Below are positions 61,222 to 64,000 of a DNA stretch of 64,000 nt, one piece after another; position 1 is the first letter of the stretch, and every line of letters begins with the position of its first letter. The translations under genes and the position numbers were made by a program. The notes under the pieces were generated by a model that was not told where the DNA came from, did not search any database, and saw only the letters and a list, made by a program, of their open reading frames with translations. The DNA is from Natranaerobius trueperi (GTDB lineage Bacteria > Bacillota > Natranaerobiia > Natranaerobiales > Natranaerobiaceae): assembly GCF_002216005.1 (NCBI RefSeq), contig NZ_NIQC01000003.1, positions 1-64,000 on the forward strand, read 5' to 3'.

Positions 61222-62610
61222 GTGATTAAGATTTTTGCTGACAGAGTACAAAAATTAAATTCACATAAAAACAAACGAAAGAGCGGAGAATATGTATTGT
61301 ATTGGATGCAAAGAAGTCAAAGGACACATTATAATCACAGTCTTGAATATGCCATTAATTGTGCTAATGAAAATAATCTCTCAGTAATAGTCTATTTTGG
61401 TTTATATGATCAATATCCAAGTGCTAATTTACGACATTTTGCTTTTATGTTACAAGGGTTAAAAGATGTGAAGGAAAATTTAACAAAAAGAAATATCCCA
61501 TTTATAATTTCGAATGAACATCCTGCTAACGGGGTGCTTTCACTAGCCAAAAACGCAGCATTAATAATCACCGACAAAGGGTATTTAAAACATGAGAAAG
61601 TATTTAGAAAACAGGTGGCAGATCAAGTGGAGTGTCCTATGTTACAAGTTGAAAGTGATGTGGTGATTCCAGTCACATCTGCTTCAAATAAAGAGGAATA
61701 TGCAGCTCATACTATAAGAAAAAAGATACATAACAAATTATCAGAATATCTTAACACATTCACTAATACTAAATTAAATAAAACCTTAAGTAAAGAGTTT
61801 TTAGATAATATTCAAAAAGAGTTAGGACCTGAAATTGATTTAAACCAGCCTACTAACGACATTCTAAAGAACTTAAATATAGATAAATCAGTTAACCCTG
61901 TTTCAAGTTTTGTGGGTGGAGAAAATGCAGCCCATGAAATCTTTGAGAACTTTTTAGAAAACAAACTTAAAGAATATCTAGATAAACGTAATGATACTAA
62001 AGAAGAAGCTTGTTCTAACTTAAGTCCATATCTACACTTTGGACAAGTTTCTCCTTTATATTTAGCTTTAAAAACCTATGAATTTACAAAAGATTATTAT
62101 CATGATTTTCTAGAACAATTAATAGTTAGACGAGAACTCTCCTTTAACTTCGTTTATTATAATCAGGATTATGATTCACTTGACTCACTTCCAACTTGGG
62201 CTCTAGAAACTCTTAATGCACATCGGGAAGATAAACGTCAAGTATATTCTATAAGCGAACTAGAACTCCCTAACACTCATGATGAGTACTTTAACGCTTG
62301 TCAAATGGAGTTACTTAAAAGTGGAAAGATACATGGGTATTTTAGGATGTATTGGGGTAAAAAAATCATACAATGGTCTAATAGCCCAGAAGAAGCTTTA
62401 AATCGACTGATTTATTTTAACGATAAATATGCGCTTGATGGAAGAGATCCTAATGGTTATGCAAATATTTTATGGTGTTTTGGAAAACATGACCGCCCTT
62501 TTAAAGAACGGCGTGTTTTTGGCAAAGTAAGATATATGAGTGAAAAAGCTTTAAAAAGGAATTCTTCTCCTAAACACTATATTGCTAAATTTAAGACTTA
62601 TGAACAATAA
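61222..62610 (+). CDS. phr: Class II deoxyribodipyrimidine photolyase
   Basis: A 462-residue FAD enzyme that splits cyclobutane pyrimidine dimers with light. The N-terminal alpha/beta domain starts YVLYWMQRSQRTHYNHSLEY; the FAD domain contains LSPYLHFGQVSP, LIVRRELSFNFV and YFRMYWGKKIIQWS, and ends with DGRDPNGYANILWCFGKHDR, all class II features. The start is uncertain: GTG at 61222 sits inside GGCGGTG, and an ATT at 61231 is six bases after it. It has no repair-gene partner except sbcD downstream. Confidence 0.92.
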   Translation: MIKIFADRVQKLNSHKNKRKSGEYVLYWMQRSQRTHYNHSLEYAINCANENNLSVIVYFGLYDQYPSANLRHFAFMLQGLKDVKENLTKRNIPFIISNEHPANGVLSLAKNAALIITDKGYLKHEKVFRKQVADQVECPMLQVESDVVIPVTSASNKEEYAAHTIRKKIHNKLSEYLNTFTNTKLNKTLSKEFLDNIQKELGPEIDLNQPTNDILKNLNIDKSVNPVSSFVGGENAAHEIFENFLENKLKEYLDKRNDTKEEACSNLSPYLHFGQVSPLYLALKTYEFTKDYYHDFLEQLIVRRELSFNFVYYNQDYDSLDSLPTWALETLNAHREDKRQVYSISELELPNTHDEYFNACQMELLKSGKIHGYFRMYWGKKIIQWSNSPEEALNRLIYFNDKYALDGRDPNGYANILWCFGKHDRPFKERRVFGKVRYMSEKALKRNSSPKHYIAKFKTYEQ

Positions 62611-62675
62611 CTATCGAAAATTGATTTCCCTGGAAATAAAAGTCGAACTAGATCGAAATTAATAGGAGTGATAGT

Positions 62676-63821
62676 ATGACAAAGATTTTACATACTGCAG
62701 ATCTACATTTAAAAAAAGTACATGACGAACGATGGAAAGCACTAGAGCAAATTATTGATACCGGAGAGAAAGAAGATATAGATTTACTTGTTATTACTGG
62801 AGATCTTTTTGAGAGTGATATATATGCAGATCGTTTACGAAGTAATTTACGACAAGTTTTTTGTGATCTTGATTTTGAAACTGTAATTATACCTGGAAAT
62901 CATGATAGGTATTCCTTTCAAGAGGGGATGTTTTTTGGAGAAAATGTGACTGTAATTAATGACATAGAAAAACCTTTTTACGAACCAGGAGGGCTAAACC
63001 TAATAATATGTGGAATCCCCTATGAACCCTTAAAAAGAAAAGAAGTATATCGAAGGTTACGGGTATTTGATAACTCTATTCAGGATAAAAATAAGCATCA
63101 AATTTTATTATATCATGGTGACCTACTTGATCTATCTATAAGAACTACAGACTATGGTGAAGAAGTAGAGATGACAGAAGAAGGGTATATGCCTGTAAGA
63201 TTATCATATTTTAGGAACTTAAACTTTGACTATGTATTAGCTGGTCATTTTCACACTAACTTTTACTGTAAAAATATAAAACAAGACAAATATTTTGTAT
63301 ATTCGGGTTCTCCTGTATCTATTACCTCTAAAGAAAAAGGACAAAGATCAATTAATCTTGTGGTCTTAGGTGAACAACCAAAACAGTTATATCTTGATAG
63401 CTATCATAAAAAAGAGGTGGATCTAGAACTAGATCCTGTGTCAGACACATCGCTAGAGACTGTTTTTTCGAAATTACATAATATATTAGACAATACACAT
63501 TATAACGCAGACTTAACACTTAATATATCAGGGTATTTTAATCAAAGTGAACTAGAAGTATCTGAAGAACAGCTATATGAGAGATTGTGTAAAACATTAG
63601 AAGATAGTAAAAGTAAGAGTAATATTGTTGACTATCAAGTAAATTTTCAGATTAAAGATATGAAAGAAATTATAGAAAATGAACTATTTCAAAAATTCAT
63701 TCAAGAATTAGAAGAGGATGAACTAGTTAATAGTAACATCTATTTAAAAAGTATGACGAAAGAAGAAAAGAAGAAAGCTCTTAGAAACATCTTTTTTCAG
63801 GCTATGAGTGGGGTGGAATAA
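62676..63821 (+). CDS. sbcD: SbcD-like DNA repair exonuclease (Mre11 family)
   Basis: A 381-residue metallophosphoesterase nuclease. The metal-binding motifs are ILHTADLHLKK, LLVITGDLFESD, VIIPGNHDRYS, LLYHGDLLD and LAGHFHTNFY. The C-terminal 130 residues form a capping domain. TAGGAGTG precedes the ATG. The next gene, an SMC-like ATPase, overlaps by one base (TAATG), the usual SbcD-SbcC coupling for trimming DNA ends and hairpins. Confidence 0.92.
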   Translation: MTKILHTADLHLKKVHDERWKALEQIIDTGEKEDIDLLVITGDLFESDIYADRLRSNLRQVFCDLDFETVIIPGNHDRYSFQEGMFFGENVTVINDIEKPFYEPGGLNLIICGIPYEPLKRKEVYRRLRVFDNSIQDKNKHQILLYHGDLLDLSIRTTDYGEEVEMTEEGYMPVRLSYFRNLNFDYVLAGHFHTNFYCKNIKQDKYFVYSGSPVSITSKEKGQRSINLVVLGEQPKQLYLDSYHKKEVDLELDPVSDTSLETVFSKLHNILDNTHYNADLTLNISGYFNQSELEVSEEQLYERLCKTLEDSKSKSNIVDYQVNFQIKDMKEIIENELFQKFIQELEEDELVNSNIYLKSMTKEEKKKALRNIFFQAMSGVE

Positions 63822-64000
63822 TGAAAATAAAACAAATTTATATAGATAAATTTGGACCTCTTTCAGAACAACAATATCAATTGACTGATGGGTTCAACTT
63901 ATTTTTTGGGCCGAATGAACGTGGGAAAACAATGCTTTTAGATGCAATGATAAAAATGTTAAGTTTTAAATATGGAATAGGAGCTACAATTAAAAGAGAG
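63821..64000 (+). CDS. SbcC/YhaN-like SMC-type ATPase, 5' part (runs off the window)
   Basis: Only the first 60 codons are present. The product begins MKIKQIYIDKFGPLSEQQY and has a Walker A GPNERGKTML at about 36-45, as in the Rad50-like ATPases that partner SbcD-type nucleases. The ERGK form is seen in the YhaN branch. The long coiled coil and Walker B lie beyond the window. The one-base overlap with sbcD indicates a functional pair. Confidence 0.85.
   Translation, partial: MKIKQIYIDKFGPLSEQQYQLTDGFNLFFGPNERGKTMLLDAMIKMLSFKYGIGATIKRE

Overview
The window is about 64 kb of AT-rich, gene-dense chromosome from a low-GC, endospore-lineage Firmicute (Clostridia-like). Evidence is strong GGAGG-type ribosome binding sites with frequent TTG and GTG starts, the sporulation genes spo0F, sigG, spoIIR, spoIID, spoIIQ and spoIIID, Fe-S-dependent serine dehydratase, and a sodium-type ATP synthase rotor. 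The sodium signature and overall flavour would fit a halophilic or alkaliphilic anaerobe such as Natranaerobius, but that assignment is an inference.

The backbone follows the order of the Bacillus subtilis segment running from pyrG to flhP: pyrG, spo0F, fba, fructose-6-phosphate aldolase, glpX, rho, rpmE, prfA, prmC, spoIIR, sua5, ywlE, rpiB, glyA, upp, comEB, mnaA, the atp operon, ywmB, murA, spoIID, spoIIQ, spoIIID, mbl, flgF and flgG. Extra material is inserted in blocks.

Layout. 1-2950: the 3' end of a group II intron, then the permease and ATPase of an iron-type ABC importer. 2951-3157: a cluster of DnaA boxes beside an AT-rich tract between converging genes. 3158-9124: pyrG, a RocR-like activator lacking the GAFTGA motif, and a class A penicillin-binding protein. 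9121-13822: a decay zone with a broken lysO, a decayed TnpB-type insertion sequence, two half-size TSUP transporter genes, a ferredoxin, an ATP-grasp gene and a broken phzF-like gene. 14081-23458: spo0F, central carbon genes, rho, translation termination genes, sigG and spoIIR. 23583-29717: Na/Pi cotransporter, Fur, YibE/F, and larE facing larC-larB (nickel-pincer cofactor synthesis). 29870-37368: sua5 to mnaA, then serine dehydratase on the opposite strand. 37684-45426: the complete atp operon with two kinds of c subunit. 45504-54445: an IS30 remnant, yueI, ywmB, murA, sporulation genes, mbl and flagellar rod genes. 54512-64000: mgtE under an M-box riboswitch, an orphan RND pump, a TPP-riboswitch operon (thiD plus a HAD phosphatase), a class II photolyase, sbcD and the start of sbcC.

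The most interesting signals are: (1) the hybrid ATP synthase rotor, in which a four-helix duplicated c subunit has lost one carboxylate (Glu to Gln) and sits beside a normal Na+-type c subunit; (2) the intergenic DnaA-box cluster; (3) a sigma-54-type activator whose sigma-contact loop is degenerate; (4) a SpoIIQ that keeps its zinc ligands but lacks both catalytic histidines; and (5) an arginine-phosphatase gene whose only sensible start codon is ATT.
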